The notes: a model not told the origin generated them from the letters alone. Counted from the first letter of the stretch, positions 1-53,429 are shown. The stretch: 64,000 bases of DNA from Gymnorhina tibicen (GCA_013399875.1 VXAZ01001116.1:1719696-1783695), one strand, 5' to 3'. Numbers and translations: made by a program.

Positions 1-3000
1 AAAAATGTGTCCTTCCATTCTGATGGTTCTTGCAAAAACTCTTTGCATTATCTGAACAAACTGATGTGGAGAATTCATATTTTTGTCATACAGATACTAC
101 CTGCCTGAGGCAGTATGAATTTTGCTCATCATCTGTACTCCTCTAGGTGCAAACAGACCCAGGCAATCCAGTCTGCCCTGAGCCCTGGGGGGTGAGAGGG
201 TGCTCACAGGGCCAGGTGTGCTCAGCACTGGGCAGTACCCAGCCCTGAATGCACAGACACCGTGACGGGGTCTGGCTAGCTCCAGATAGGTACGACAGGC
301 AGAAAGGAGGCCAAAAGGTCACTTCCTCAGCCTCCGGGGGGAGCCACAGCTCCTGAACACCAAAAACGGAATGAACATTCATAAGCAGCTCTGACTGCAC
401 CACAAATAAGCTTCTGCTAAGGTATCCTGTACCACTTTGACCCTCTTGCAGTGCCAGGGCCATGGCAGTGCTCCCCATGCCCTGGCTCCAGAATAGAGTC
501 TACCTGAGCTACTCCTGAGCAGGGAGCACTCACCTCTGCTAGGCTGGGACCGAAGCAGCGCAAAATGAGCTGGACTGTGCCCTGTAAAACTCTCCAGAAA
601 CAGAAACGGAGACTCTAGTCTTAATTAGCCCTTGGAACAACAGAGAAGGTTTGCAGAAAATATCTCCAGGGCAGCTTCTCTTCCTGCCACAAAACTAACT
701 TGAAAAATAACGAGCCACTAGTACAGAAATTCCTTCTAAAACCAGCTCAGTATCTCTCAGAAAGTTCCTCTTTAGAGAAGTGTTTCTTCTCATAGCAGCC
801 TCTAATGTTCTTGCCATGCCTATAGGAACGTGAATAACTGAGAGAGATGCTAGGGTATTTTACACTATACAGCTGAATGGGAATGGTTGTCTGTCACTGT
901 TGTACCGGAGACGGCAAGAAACAATATAGGCTCGATCCAGGAAGAAATGGAATTATTTCTTAATTTCCAAATGGGTTTATATATCTTAGTTCGCTCGAAT
1001 GGCATAAGGTTGTTGGTCCTTGACCATCCACCTCTTAGAGTGATTGGTTAAACTCTACAACACCCATTTCAAAATATTTCTCCAGTCAGTATCACATTAA
1101 TACTGCATAACAATCTGCACCTGCAAGATAAAGGGATTGGTTTACAAAAACCTCTGACTGTTTTCGGCCAGCATCCGTGCAAAAGCAAGGACTTCCACAC
1201 GGACACTGGCAGAAAGCTGGAATATCTCTCTGCGACCAAACCTTCAGCATCTACAGTTGTCTATTGCTGGATCCAAGAAATGTATGCTAAACTTCAAAGA
1301 AAATACTATTAGATTGATCCTGGTGTGATTTCAGTTTTCATCAAAATTTCATCAGTAACAGATATAAATTTTATATGTTTTATGCATAATTTCATTAAAA
1401 AACCAGCAAACAAACTTTCTTCTACTAAATATGGTTTCTTCAGAAGAAATTTGTTTTGTGCCATGAGGGATAGCCAGCTTTGATCTCTGTAAGGCAGAGA
1501 TACAGCAGATTTTAGGTGCTGCACTTGCCCATAATGGCTTCCAGCAAGTCAAAGGACGGGGCAGAGCTTTGGTGGGATATCTGGAGCTGTGCCAAACCGG
1601 GCCAAATTCTTCACGACTTTTCAGTATCCCACTCATTCAGGGAGTGGACAACCCTGGTTTATTTCCCAGCCACATGTTAAAGTGCTTAATGGAGGAGCGG
1701 GGAACAGCAATGCCCCTTCCTCCACCTCAGGTCCTGGCTTGGGAAAGGCTTGTGGAAAGGTGGCTTTGTGGCTGCCTTGTGCTAGCAGGATGCACTGCAG
1801 CTGGGACAAGGGCATGCGCATCGTGTGCCCTGATTCATCACATCTTAGAGAAACATCACTCAGAAACCTGCAAGCTTTTACACTCATCAGTCATCTCAGT
1901 TATGCTCACTGAGAACAGATTCTTGGCTGACTTCTTTTTTTCCTTAGCAGTTCTGAATTTTGCTTTGAAGATGAGAAGGGGGAAAGCTCGCCTTCAGGGA
2001 GAGGGACGAGCAGAGACATTTGCAAATTAAAATGCATGCACATGTCAGCCACCCCAGCAGTGACCTCCAGTCTGCGCTTTACGACACATCTTATTATCTT
2101 GAACCTTCATTTTTCAGCCCTTTCAAAGGTTCCTAGGAGCATTCCTATCTATATCAGTGAGATGTCTCAGGGGGCTCTACAGACAAAACTAATGAAAGGA
2201 ACAAACTGTTGTCACCAGGGTAAGTTACAGGGTTACATTCAAGCCACAGACTCTGGAGGGAGCAGACTTACTCCATCTTCTGTTGCAAATGCCATACCAA
2301 GCAGCAAGCTGAACACATTGAGAAGAAATATGGGCTAACTGTTAGTGCACCGGACTGGGATTTGGCAGATGAAGTTAATTCACCTTGCTCTTGTTCTTGA
2401 AGGAATCAGAAAAAGGAAAGTTTATATTAACTTCAGGGTGCTCAAACATTTCCAGCTCAGCAAATACCCCTAAAATATTTCTCCTCTCCAAACAGCTCTT
2501 AGCAGCTTATGCACTACCTCTCTCAGACTGAGAACAGTAGACAGAAATCTTCTAAGGAATCACTCTTCTGTGGAAAAAAAAGAACCAACAAACTTCAGGA
2601 TTGCTACATCTCGGCTAAGGCTCATTTACCCGTCTGCAAAGCCTCTTACCCCTCCTGATCTTCACTCCTGAGCTGCCCATTTGCTGTGGCCTTGCAGCCA
2701 GAGAGGACAGGAACTCTTAAATACATTCACATCTTTATTTCTAATTCTCCAGCTTTTGCATCCAGCGAAAAGCACTCAGGCCAGCGCTGTGTCAGGCAGT
2801 TCTGTTAAAGCACCTTCTGACTGATTGGGGACCACATTCCTACTGAACTGAACAGCTGATGGGACAATCAGTGAGTGCATCTGAAAGCAAGGCTGTTAAC
2901 CAGTGCATTTGCTCATGCGGAGGGCAGTGTTCAGCCACTCCACCAAAATACGGCAGGCATATTAATTAGTGGTTACCAAATGCTCTAACTTTTCACAGAC

Positions 3001-4023
3001 CTTTCTAAGTGCTGAGCATTTCAATTGGCAGGACAGCCATGCCTGAGAATTCAGTCTATTGTTAGAAACTGACATTTCCTTCTCCTACAGTCCTTCCCAT
3101 CACAAAGTGTCTCATGGAACAAACAAATGTCTATATTGTGATTATGCCAATGGAGGAACTGGGTCAGACATGGATGCCAGCTGGATCAGACCCACAGAGC
3201 AGATGAATGATTTAGTCAAGCGAAAACTAAGTCACTTGATGCCAGGCCCAGTGCTCCATCCACACCACCAGAGGTTACCGAATAAGGGAAATAAATAATC
3301 CCCCAAAGGAACTGATGTATCATGAAGGGCAAAGAGCCTCTGAAACTATGTGTAATGGCATAAAGCACAAGTATATTACATGTTTAGCTCTGTCCCTGCT
3401 TCTCTGTCATGAGGGCAGTAGGTTGCTCAGACAGTTGTCTTCTGGTCAGCCTATTACATTATTTCCTATGGAAATGCAGGTAAAGGCGTGTATACTATTC
3501 AGTAGTAGAACAGAAGTCTTGTTTTACAAGGGCTGAGAGAACGTTTCTTATACCTAAACGAGGTTTTTGCATGCATCTGCATACTCACCCAGATAGTGCC
3601 CCTGCTGTGCTCCATGCCTGAGTGTCATGCCCGGTTGCTCTGCGTAGCAGGCATGTCATACGCACACAGTGACCCGGTACAAGAGCACATTCTGCAGGCC
3701 AAGTCTCAGGCAAAAATTCACCTATAAAACCTAAGTGTGTTGGTCTTTTCTTGCAGTGAATTGGGCTTTCACTAGGAATTAACATAAGCTGTAATGACTA
3801 ATCTTATACTCTGTGCACTTGCTTATTTTCTTTTCACAGTTCAACCACTTTCCTCCTTAATACTAAACCACTAAAGTCTTACATAGCATTCAGAGCATTA
3901 TTTTCTGCTGGCCGTGTTTTGCTATGCTCTAAGCCTCTGTCACAACGCATGCAAAGGAAAATGGCTGATTTTGTAATGCTTTTAACTAAAAAAATACTTT
4001 TAAAAACATAAACCATAAATTAT
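1..4023. other. ABCD2 3' UTR and downstream flank
   Basis: No coding exon is recognised. The part next to 4023 must be ABCD2 3' UTR, but its end is not visible. Minus-strand AATAAA hexamers occur at 2734-2739 and 1658-1663 and could be poly(A) signals; neither has a decisive downstream element. An LTR-like block occupies 898-1062. Open frames here, including one of 153 codons at 1569-2030, look like chance. Confidence 0.55.
898..1062 (-). mobile_element. Short LTR-like element
   Basis: The block is bounded by a 7-bp perfect inverted repeat, TGTTGTA at the left and TACAACA at the right. Read on the minus strand it starts TGTTGTAG, has a TATA-like ATATATAAACCC about two thirds in, and ends CCGGTACAACA, the layout of a retroviral LTR. 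At 165 bp it is very short, no matching target-site duplication is seen, and no internal region adjoins it. A decayed solo LTR or a small LTR-derived element is the best reading. Confidence 0.5.
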
Positions 4024-44641
<40,618 letters not shown>

Positions 44642-44724
44642 CCTGCCCGCCGGGGCACCGCTACGCGCCGATCCTAGCGCGGGTGGCTCATGCCCGCTGG
44701 GAAGGCCGGTCCCGCCGGGTCTTC

Positions 44725-44729
44725 ATTGG
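44725..44729 (-). promoter_or_regulatory. CCAAT box, proximal
   Basis: The plus-strand ATTGG is CCAAT on the ABCD2 strand, about 84 bases upstream of the start codon and within the GC-rich island. NF-Y binding is inferred from the motif only. Confidence 0.45.
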
Positions 44730-44869
44730 TGCGCTGGGCCCGGTCTGCCGCCGGCCGCCCTGCCGTGATAGATGCCGAGAGCGGTGCCTCCCAGGGGTGA
44801 TGGTGCCTTCAAAGCGCGGCGCGTTGCACAACGCAGCCCGGCGCGGCGCAGCCCGCCCCGCCGACCACC

Positions 44870-44874
44870 ATTGG
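44870..44874 (-). promoter_or_regulatory. CCAAT box, distal
   Basis: A second CCAAT (in AGCCAATGG on the ABCD2 strand) lies about 230 bases upstream of the start codon, next to a CCCCGCC GC box. AGCCAATGG fits the NF-Y consensus better than the proximal copy. Confidence 0.5.
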
Positions 44875-45019
44875 CTGCGCCGTGTGGGGCGGCACCAGCA
44901 CCGGCACCGGCAGCGGCCCGGCCGCTCAGCACCGCCGCCCCGGCCGCAACCGCTATAGCTCGGGGCGCGGCCACAGCGGCGGCGGCAGCAGCAGCAGTAC
45001 CACCGGTCCTCCGGCGCTC

Positions 45020-45150
45020 NNNNNNNNNNNNNNNNNNNNNNNNNNNNNNNNNNNNNNNNNNNNNNNNNNNNNNNNNNNNNNNNNNNNNNNNNNNNNNNNN
45101 NNNNNNNNNNNNNNNNNNNNNNNNNNNNNNNNNNNNNNNNNNNNNNNNNN
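45020..45150. other. Assembly gap (131 N) in the ABCD2 CpG island
   Basis: A run of N interrupts the GC-rich promoter. Flanks are CpG-rich on both sides, typical of sequencing dropout in bird GC-rich promoters. Translations that cross it have no meaning. Confidence 0.99.
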
Positions 45151-48100
45151 CCCCGACGCCCACCGAGCCTCCCCGGGGCGGGGGCCTGTAATGCCGGCGC
45201 GGGGGGGGCCGGTGCGGGAGCGACGCGGCAGAGGGCGGCGCAGCCGGGCCGGTGGCCTCGGGCAGCCCCGGGTCGGAAATCGGCCGGGCGGCCGCGGGAG
45301 GGAGCCGGGCAGCTCGGCGTCTCCGGGGCAGCGCCCGCACACTGCGCGTAATTTATTTCCTGTCCTCTCGCCGAAAGGAAACGGTATTGTGCACTGGCAG
45401 CGTTATTAGCCCAAAATAACCCCGACCGAGTCGCACGGCCCCTGCAGTAAAACCCGGTTAGTTTCACACAAAGGAATCAACAGTAAAGGCAGTTGTCTTG
45501 CTGCTTTATTTTTCTCTTTTCTTAATTACTTATTTCTACTGCTTCAGTTGTTTGGAAAAGGTACTGTATTTGAAATTGCACGGGGAGGATCAGAGTACTT
45601 ACATACTCTGGTCCTTTTACACTTTGAAAATGTAGTACTAAGGTAACTGTAAGATAGTATATGATAAAGCATTAGTTTAGGATGTGTATACAAAAGTATG
45701 TTTTTAAAATGTGTCACTAGGGTTTAAGGCAGTGGTGGGGAGCTCAGCTTTTCCCTCAAAATGGAGCATGAGGCCACCTGCCTCACAGTAACTCGGCAAA
45801 TACTGCATTAAATAAGTCACATTACAGTTATAAAACAACCCCCCATTGAACAGAGTGCAGTGATTATCTTTAGACAGCAATACAAACTTCAGGATGAAGG
45901 AATGATATAATTGATTTGAGAGCAAGTGAGGTCTGCTTTCAAAAATCAGGCACCGCTTATCAAAACATCCAGGTGCCTTCTAAAACGTCCAATAAGCCAA
46001 GACCAGCAGGACAAGAAGGAAACAAGGAAAATCTGTTTCTCTTTTCTTCCTAGGAGGTTGCAGAAATTCAGCCTGCAGTGGTCTGGACAGTTAGGCAGAG
46101 AAGATACGGGGCAGTCTTTAAGTGTATTATATTTTTGCCAGTGAGCACAGGCCAGAAACCTGGACAGAGGTCCTTCTAGCATTTTTTTTTCCTAAATGCA
46201 CAACTCAAGATAAAGCTAGGAAAACGTCAAAATCTGACCTAGTGCAGTGCAGAAGACATTCAGTTAGTATGTAAGCTTGATTTCGCTGCAGATTATTTTG
46301 CCAGTAAAATAGGTTTTTCAATGCACAAAGATACAAGATACACTGGCTAAGAAATTGCTCTGCTTAGGGCTTGTTACTTTTTGAATCATGCTCTCCACTG
46401 GCTTACTGACTTATGTGTAGCACAGCATACTCATAGATTTTGCCAAACCACAGCTATTTGCAATATTCCATTACTCTAGCATTTTCTTACCAAGGGGAAA
46501 GTTCACAGATCTCTTTCGCTTCTGCATATCTGCTGACCTTTCACTTCACAGGATCCTGGATGACTGAAATTTCTGGTGATTTGGTGGTTAGTGCAGACAT
46601 ACCCCCCACAGTCAGATCTGTGGGAACATTTAAGTGAAGCAAATCTAACCGTACAGTGTTCCAGTCAATAAAAGGAATGTATTTCCTTCTTTTGAAAGGA
46701 TGAAGAAAAGCCTGAACTGTTGTTTTAAATACTCCCTTTCTTCTGTTCTTGCTGTCTCGAGAGTTTTGCTGTGCCACAGTCCTGCTCAGTAATCCATGCA
46801 CAAACTTCTCTTTGTGGAGCATGGCCTTAGGTGTTAGATTTCTTTTTTTTTTACTGCTGAAGGCAGCAATTTTACTACATTTAGTCATAATAAAATTTCT
46901 CAGTATTACTGGAAAAATAACTGTCAAGGCTGCAGTAATATTGGTGCAGTGTTCAGTGCTCTGTTGTCTCCATAATTTCTACTGACTTTATAATAAACTT
47001 CTGGAGATAAGTGCAATCAAATAAGTTTGAGTAACTGAAGCTGTGGAATTGGAGGGATGTTGATATTAGGTCCAGACTATTTGGGAGTTTATCCTTTCTT
47101 AAGGAGAAACTCATTTTTTAGTGCCAAGTGATTGGTTTTTAGTCATACGGTTAGTTTTCATTAAATTCATTAAAATAACTTGTGTGCATTTTTTAAATAT
47201 AGGAACCAATAACTGAGGAGGAAGAATAAATGGCAGCAATGAGTATCAGGGTGACTAAAGTCCATAAATGTTTGAATATGTAGGAGCTAGAGTGTAATCA
47301 TGACAACTGATGCTTCTTTTTTATTTTCTATTTTGTGCCCACGGTCTCCCACACCAGCACTTCATCCTTGCACAACTTTGTGGTTGTTATGAAGGTAGTG
47401 GAATTGGAGCATGCAGGCTATTACACAAGAGATATCAATCAGCCTTACTCAATTTTTTCTACCGTTTGATTTAGTGTTTGAAAAAATAATGTGCAAGCAT
47501 TCTTTAAGCAAAAGACCATTAATCTGATGTTTTATATGATCCTAGCAGAGGGTCCTAGCAGAGGGTCCGATAGCTGTAACATCAGTCTGCAGTAAACTGA
47601 AATTTCCTTGCCGTTTATTGAGTTATGCATTGTGCCATAAGGACATAGAAAATCAAAAATAAAGGTACTGAAAAATAGATATAAATTCTATGTTTTGAAT
47701 CATTGCTATTTAGGACCTTTAAGATTTAGATACATGCATACAGTACCTAGCAGTTTCCACGTGTATGAGCGTATGTGAAACACATAGCATGAATCCACAC
47801 AGTCCTTGTTTTCAATTACTAATACTGAACTGTAAATAATGTCCAAAATATGATGTACTGTAATATGGTGAGCTAGGAACATCTGTTTTTTTCTTTCATT
47901 TTGAGCTGTATGTTTGCACAGTGGTGTGGGAATAATAGGGATCTGTTTTAGTCAGATTCAACAGAGTATGAACATAGAAGCCATTATTCAAGTAAGTACC
48001 TTTCTCTGAAGTACTTCCAAACTTTCTATTTACTGTAATGTCATCACTTACATAAGTACAGAAACACACCCACAGAATTAGTTTGCAACATCAAGGCACA

Positions 48101-49979
48101 CCAATGGCAAATTTGATGTTTTTATCAGAAAAGGGGGATAAGATACCCTGACCTTTGATTTCAAATTTGTATCAGCAGAAATTATCTGTTTATTTAGTCT
48201 GGTTTAGAGAAGCTATTGGCTATATTCATATACCTCAGTAGAATATTCAGACACTGTAATTCCTTTAGGATCTGGAGATACAAGACAAGCAGGAACTTCA
48301 GTTTTAATGTCACAGATGTGGAAGCTTGTTGAAGAAGTGTCAGTGTGGTGAGACTGGCCTGATCCTACCAAACAGTTGATTCCAACTTTTTTGGCTCTAA
48401 TGAGACTGTAGGGGTACCCAGACTAGGCAGAGGTATGTTATCACAGGAGAAGAGAGACAATCGGGAAGATTCTATTCTGTTGCTTGGCTCCTGAGTGTAA
48501 GCATCAGAGAAATGGTGTAAATGGGGTGCATTCCTGTACTAGAAGTCTTTTTTCCCTTACTCTGTCTTTAGGGACATACACCTGCTGCTGTAAATTTGAA
48601 GCCTGCATGACTTGTAGGTTCTGATAATTTATCCATAAGGGATTCGAGTAGTCAGTCTGACAGGACAGTCAGTGGCAGACCAATCGCAAGCAGTTCTGAC
48701 TTCTGAGAACAGTGGTAGTCCAGAGAGAATACAGCTCTAGAAAGAAATGTAAACAAGTTGCTTTCCCTTTACAAAGTGAGAGGGAGAGAGAAAAAGGCAA
48801 GGGTAGAGGTCAATGTTAGCTGCTCCAAGCCCAGTAAATTGTCGAGTTATGTTCTCAGACAAGGAATTTCACTTTTAATATTTAGGCTTTAATACTTAAA
48901 CCTTTAATATCTAGATTTCTCTTTCTTCTTAAACTTATTCCATACAGATAATTCAGCTGAACCAGGATGGTCTCTTTTATGCCTTCAGAAGTGTCAAATA
49001 CGTTACATATGTTTTTCAGGTTTTGCTTTAAATCTGTAAATGTTTCTATTCTCAGATCATCTGAAGAAAATTTTAATGCTACCTTATTAAACGTTTTCTC
49101 AAGTGCATTGGAAACTCTTCAAACAAGCTGCATGCCAAGTGCAATAATACAGGTATAAGTGGTAAAATCATGTAGCTGGTGTCAGTTAACAATGGTGATA
49201 CTGGCACTGCCCACAGCAGAGCCAGTGTTCTACTCTGCAAAAGTGAAGGCAGGAATAAATCCAGAAAAACCATCTCCTTTATTCCTGCACCCCAAACATG
49301 GGATCTGCTGCCATCCTTTTGTCATGACTCAAGAATTTATTTGAGGGTTTGCAGCTGGTGAATATGACAACACAAAGATCATCTACTGCATTAACTCTTA
49401 TTTGGGAGGGTTCTAAATATTAAAAATAAGCAAACAGGCCAGTGCTTCACTGAGCACAGTAGTTTGTCTTTAACAATAGCTCTAAGCAGATACTCAAGGG
49501 AGAAAAAAATTGCCATTTAATGTGATGCTGCATCCCCTGCTGCAGCTTCATACTCTCCCAACCTCTCCCAACCAGCTGTGAGAATTTTGTGAAACTGGGA
49601 GGTTTTTCTGTTAAGTATTCCACTCTTACAATTACTTGTTCAGTCTCTCTTGAAATCATGTAAACTCTTACATAAATAGAAACATCTCTGACAAGCAATT
49701 CCTCAGATTTACCATCTCATAGGTGAAGAACCATTCCTTTCTGCTTAATTTTAGCCTGGCTCCCACAAACTCCACTTTATGTCTACCTATGCCTGTTCTG
49801 GAAGAGGTATTCAGCAACAGAGCTCACGATTGCTCACTCTCTTCCCCTCTCCCCTAACCCTGCAACTTTCCCATACCACTTAGGAGTTTGTCAGCCTCTA
49901 TTCCGTATCAGTCCTCAGCTCCTGAGTGAATGAATACAAGAACTAAATCATCTCTTCCCTCCCTTTTGCATTTTAGTCA

Positions 49980-50950
49980 ATCTCAGGACCTTCCCTTTTA
50001 TTTCATGACTTTTATTTACTTAAAACCTTCAGTTACAGATGTTGTCAACAGCCTTAATTAAATCCATCAAGACTCCAGCAATCACTCTTTTCTATGTTTT
50101 CTACAGCAGCTTCCATCTATAGAAGCTCTGCTGGCTTTTCACATGCTGGCCTATATTATAATTCATGCTATTTCTTTGTGCAGAAGTAAGCTTTCTGGAT
50201 TGCCACAGAACTGTTATTTTTTAAATTGTGTCACATTTGCAACCCTTTTGTCTCCAAGATGACTCCAAATTCATGTGGTCCTTTCCACAGTGCTGCATTA
50301 TAGAACTCTTCATTGAATACCATTTAGTCCTGGTGCTTTGCTAGTCTTCATTCTGTCTTGGTAAGATCATTTTGACCTCATCTGCTGTTATTTTCACTTG
50401 GGACAGATCCTCACTGAGTTCCTCAGGAAGGATTCCTGCATAAAGTTCTCCCCAGTTTCCTCATCAATGAATACTGATGCAAAAAGCCTAACACCTTTTC
50501 TGTAACATCCAGGTCTCTTCTGGTGTGCCTCTTCATGTTGTACCTTGGCCATCTATTGTCCCTTTAGACTTTCTAGCAAGCTTTTGCTCCTAGTTGATGT
50601 GAAGAAGAAAGATTTAGTAGTTTGGTTACTTTGCCTAGTTGTTTCCAAATTCTTTCTGGCCTATTGTAATTGTATTTGTATTTTTTTCTGAGTTCATGGT
50701 CCCTGCTGTTATCTTCTTTTTGCTATGGTTCAGACTGGCTCTTTACTTCAAGTCAGGTATCCTTCAGCTTTTTCCTAGCCCCTTGTAAGGATTTAATTCT
50801 TTTAGCTGGCTCTCCTGATTTGCTTTTGACATTGTTCCCTAACTGGAGTTTGGCACATCTACAGAGGATTTTTTGGTCTTTGTTAATCTTTATAGAACTA
50901 CTGCTTTTATGAAGTGGGGTTTTCAGCACGAGATTCTATAACAAACCTTG
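49980..50950 (-). mobile_element. Decayed LINE fragment, reverse-transcriptase region
   Basis: The minus-strand translation, with stops and frameshifts, shows the non-LTR reverse-transcriptase landmarks in order: FASVFIDEETGE (about 50430-50480), KAPGLNG (about 50331-50345) and a motif A remnant VLMDLIKAVDNI (about 50038-50073), comparable to YLDFSKAFDTV. About 86 codons separate KAPGLNG from motif A, less than in CR1, so the copy is internally deleted. Clade (CR1, L2 or L3) is not resolved. It is non-functional and old. Confidence 0.7.
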
Positions 50951-51440
50951 TGCATTGTTCTCCATCGAGCCAAGGACTGCACTTTGTCTTGAGAGTTCAT
51001 TCTGTAAAAAATTATTCCATCTAAATAATACTGCCTAAGAATAGCATCTGCTTCATATAGCAATGTGTCAACCTACTGTTGTCAGTGGTACTGTCCTGGC
51101 TGGTGGTTTTCTATGTAGAGCCAATCCCATGTTCTTCCCATCTGGGCATTGAATTTTGACCCAGGTAGATTAGGTGCTTCTCTCTGAGCTGGCCAGTTTG
51201 CTGTGTTTGGAGACTATTTAGCCTCTCTGCTATCTACTATCTCTCCAACCTTTAAAGGTCAATAGGGAAAGAACTTTTCATCAAATTAATTGAAAGAGAG
51301 ATCTGTCTTTCAAGAGCAACTACTTTTAAAAGAGGAAACTTTGGTTTTAAATCGAGCTTTGTCTTCTGTTTTAAACTTCCTCAGACTCTATTTAATGATT
51401 TTGCAATATCACAGCCATCTTTTAAAAAGAACTCTTTCAG

Positions 51441-51962
51441 TGTTGTAGTCCCTGAGCCACCAGCTGGGATGGCTGGGGAACCAGGGGGCTCAGCAGCTCA
51501 GTGGTGGGTGAATTCAGAGATCTAACACCCCCCACAAGACAGCTGGCCAGGATCCCCTCACCTGGTCTTGTGACCTGTGTGAGGAGGGTCCCCCTGGTTG
51601 GTCAGCAGCCAGACAGTCACTCTAACCTTGGGTCACACCACATTGGCCCTCAGCTGTTGTCCCTCCCCTGTCTGTATCCCGTGATAAAGAACTTGGCGGG
51701 CGGAGCCCGCTCTCTTGCTACCTGGCCAGCCTGCGTGCCGGTCAGAATAAACATCGGATCCCTCGCAAGAGCCATCTCTGGACTCTTTACTTCTGATACC
51801 GCTCGAGCTAGCAAGCTCTGTGTGGGCTTGGCCGCGTGCCTCCATTGCACGGGTGAGAGAGGAGCTGTATGCGAGGTGCCCGGACACCGCCAGGAGTTCC
51901 TGAGCCAGGAATTTTTAGGGAAAAGCAACAGTTTCCTCCTCCAACCAGGCCACACAGCGACA
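51441..51962 (+). mobile_element. Solo LTR of an endogenous retrovirus, 6-bp target duplication
   Basis: A 522-bp block starts TGTTGTAGTCCC and ends AGCGACA. It is flanked on both sides by TTTCAG (51435-51440 and 51963-51968), a clean 6-bp target-site duplication that fixes the ends. AATAAA lies at 51746-51751, about 215 bases from the right end, and a GATAAA TATA-like box at about 51684. It is GC- and CpG-richer than its surroundings. A 6-bp duplication is typical of class II (ERVK/alpha-like) elements. No internal region remains, so recombination between the two LTRs is inferred. The 187-codon open frame across it is not a gene. Confidence 0.88.
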
Positions 51963-53414
51963 TTTCAGGGCAAAACCATCAACCAGGTTAGTATAAGACA
52001 CCACAAGGACAGTGTTGCTTTATTTCTCCATAAGCTGATCTCTCCAGGAAGGGAATGGGCATAGAGTATTGACTGGAAGAAGGCCATGCAACTCTGTAAA
52101 CAAAGTTTAAGCACTGCATTTGGCAAAGAAAAGCTTCCACTTGGAACAGAGTCAGGCTTTTTTTAGTCATGCATTCCTAGCATTAGATAATTAGGTCAGT
52201 ATTTAGGGATCTAAGTAAGTGTATCCTGATATTTAAAAGTGCCAGAAATTCTCACCCTAGATAGAGATGGAAAAGCATTTTAGTTTCCCTGAATCTTTTA
52301 TGCAGTTTTCTATAGATGGATTTAGTTACCTAATGCTAGATATCAAGATCGAACAAAAAAATCAAACCTAAAACATGTTAAATTAACATTAAAAACATCA
52401 GAAATGTTGTAAAATATTTAAACCCAAATGTGACATTCACCAGTTGGGGTTTGTTTGGGGTTTTTTACTGCACATTCATCTCTTTAGTAATCCCTTCCTC
52501 TATTATAATGAGCACTAGAGTAGGACCCTTGCTGGGAAGGGGAAGATTCATTAAGAAACATGAGAAATATTTGCAGTTACTGCTAAGAAATTGCTTGGAG
52601 ATGCATCTCTCTGTTTCTCTCTCGCTGTCTCTGGCGAGTATAAGATTTTACATAAGCAGTGTCTGTTCACTCAAGGGAAAGCGCTTAGGGAAAGAAGCAT
52701 GTTCAAACCTTCAGGGTGCAATAATGCTGTAGACAGGGTTGGCACACACTTTGAATTCACACAGTTTCATTGTCTAAATTAGCTGCTTCCTCTCTGGGTG
52801 TGTGGGGACCTAGAGTAGGGACCTAACTTAAGTGCTTGAGTCACCTACCAGAAGACCTCCCTCTCTCTTATTTGATTATACAGGAGTTCTGTAAGGACCC
52901 ACTCAAAGCTGGATGCCTAAAGTTGTGCAGTGAACATTTCAACACCAGCCTCCCTGGAGAAATGCTTTCTTGGACTGCTTTGGGCTGCTTTAATATGTCT
53001 CATATCTAGAGCTGATCTAATAATGAAGAAACACGTCAGAGAGGAAAGCTCAGGTGCTGAAGGTTGGAAAGCTGTTCTGAAGGAGATCCTGTATAGTTCT
53101 TTCTTAACAAAGGAACATGAGATAGAGTTATTCTGAAGAGGGGCTGTAAAAGTTAGAAAAAAGTGAAATCTTTAAACTACAGTTTCTGACAGATAGAGGA
53201 AGCCTCTTTGTTCTATACTTACTTCACTTCCCAGAGATTCAACTAAGCTCCATGAAACTCATTCTCATGACCTTTTAAAAATTAATAATAATGTCCTGCA
53301 ACTCTTTGAAATTATGACATCACTCAGAAATTCAAATCAATTATTTCAAATTTTTAAAATGTTGACAAGGCAAAATATGCAAACTCTGGAAATACAGTCA
53401 TATGCATCTCAGGG

Positions 53415-53429
53415 TTTTTTTTTTTTTTT
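53415..53429 (+). repeat. Poly(T) run
   Basis: Fifteen T in a row in intergenic A/T-rich sequence; no attached retroposed gene is recognised. Confidence 0.9.

Larger units (their letters stand above)
44642..45350 (-). promoter_or_regulatory. CpG-island promoter and 5' UTR of ABCD2
   Basis: Extremely GC- and CpG-rich sequence lies directly upstream of the ABCD2 ATG and continues into exon 1. No TATA box is seen at a sensible distance. GC boxes (CCCCGCC-type) are frequent. A TATA-less, GC-box and CCAAT promoter is the type I recall for mammalian ABCD2. The transcription start is not determined and part of the island is missing in the gap. Confidence 0.8.

Noticed and set aside
1569..2030. 153-codon plus-strand open frame
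   Set aside because: In the ABCD2 3' flank, overlapped by frames in other phases and without recognisable protein features.
1658..2739. AATAAA hexamers as the ABCD2 poly(A) site
   Set aside because: Two candidates on the minus strand, neither with a convincing downstream element; left as possibilities in the flank entry.
44688..45467. 259-codon and neighbouring frames through the N run
   Set aside because: Open only because N does not encode stops; GC-rich promoter sequence with no recognisable protein.
46541..46927. 128-codon minus-strand open frame in intergenic DNA
   Set aside because: Within the length expected by chance for 64 kb on six frames; no motif, no splice or promoter context. 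Conservation analysis could revise this.
51501..52064. 187-codon plus-strand open frame
   Set aside because: Lies across the solo LTR and its flank; no domain or start context, and GC-rich LTR sequence explains its length.
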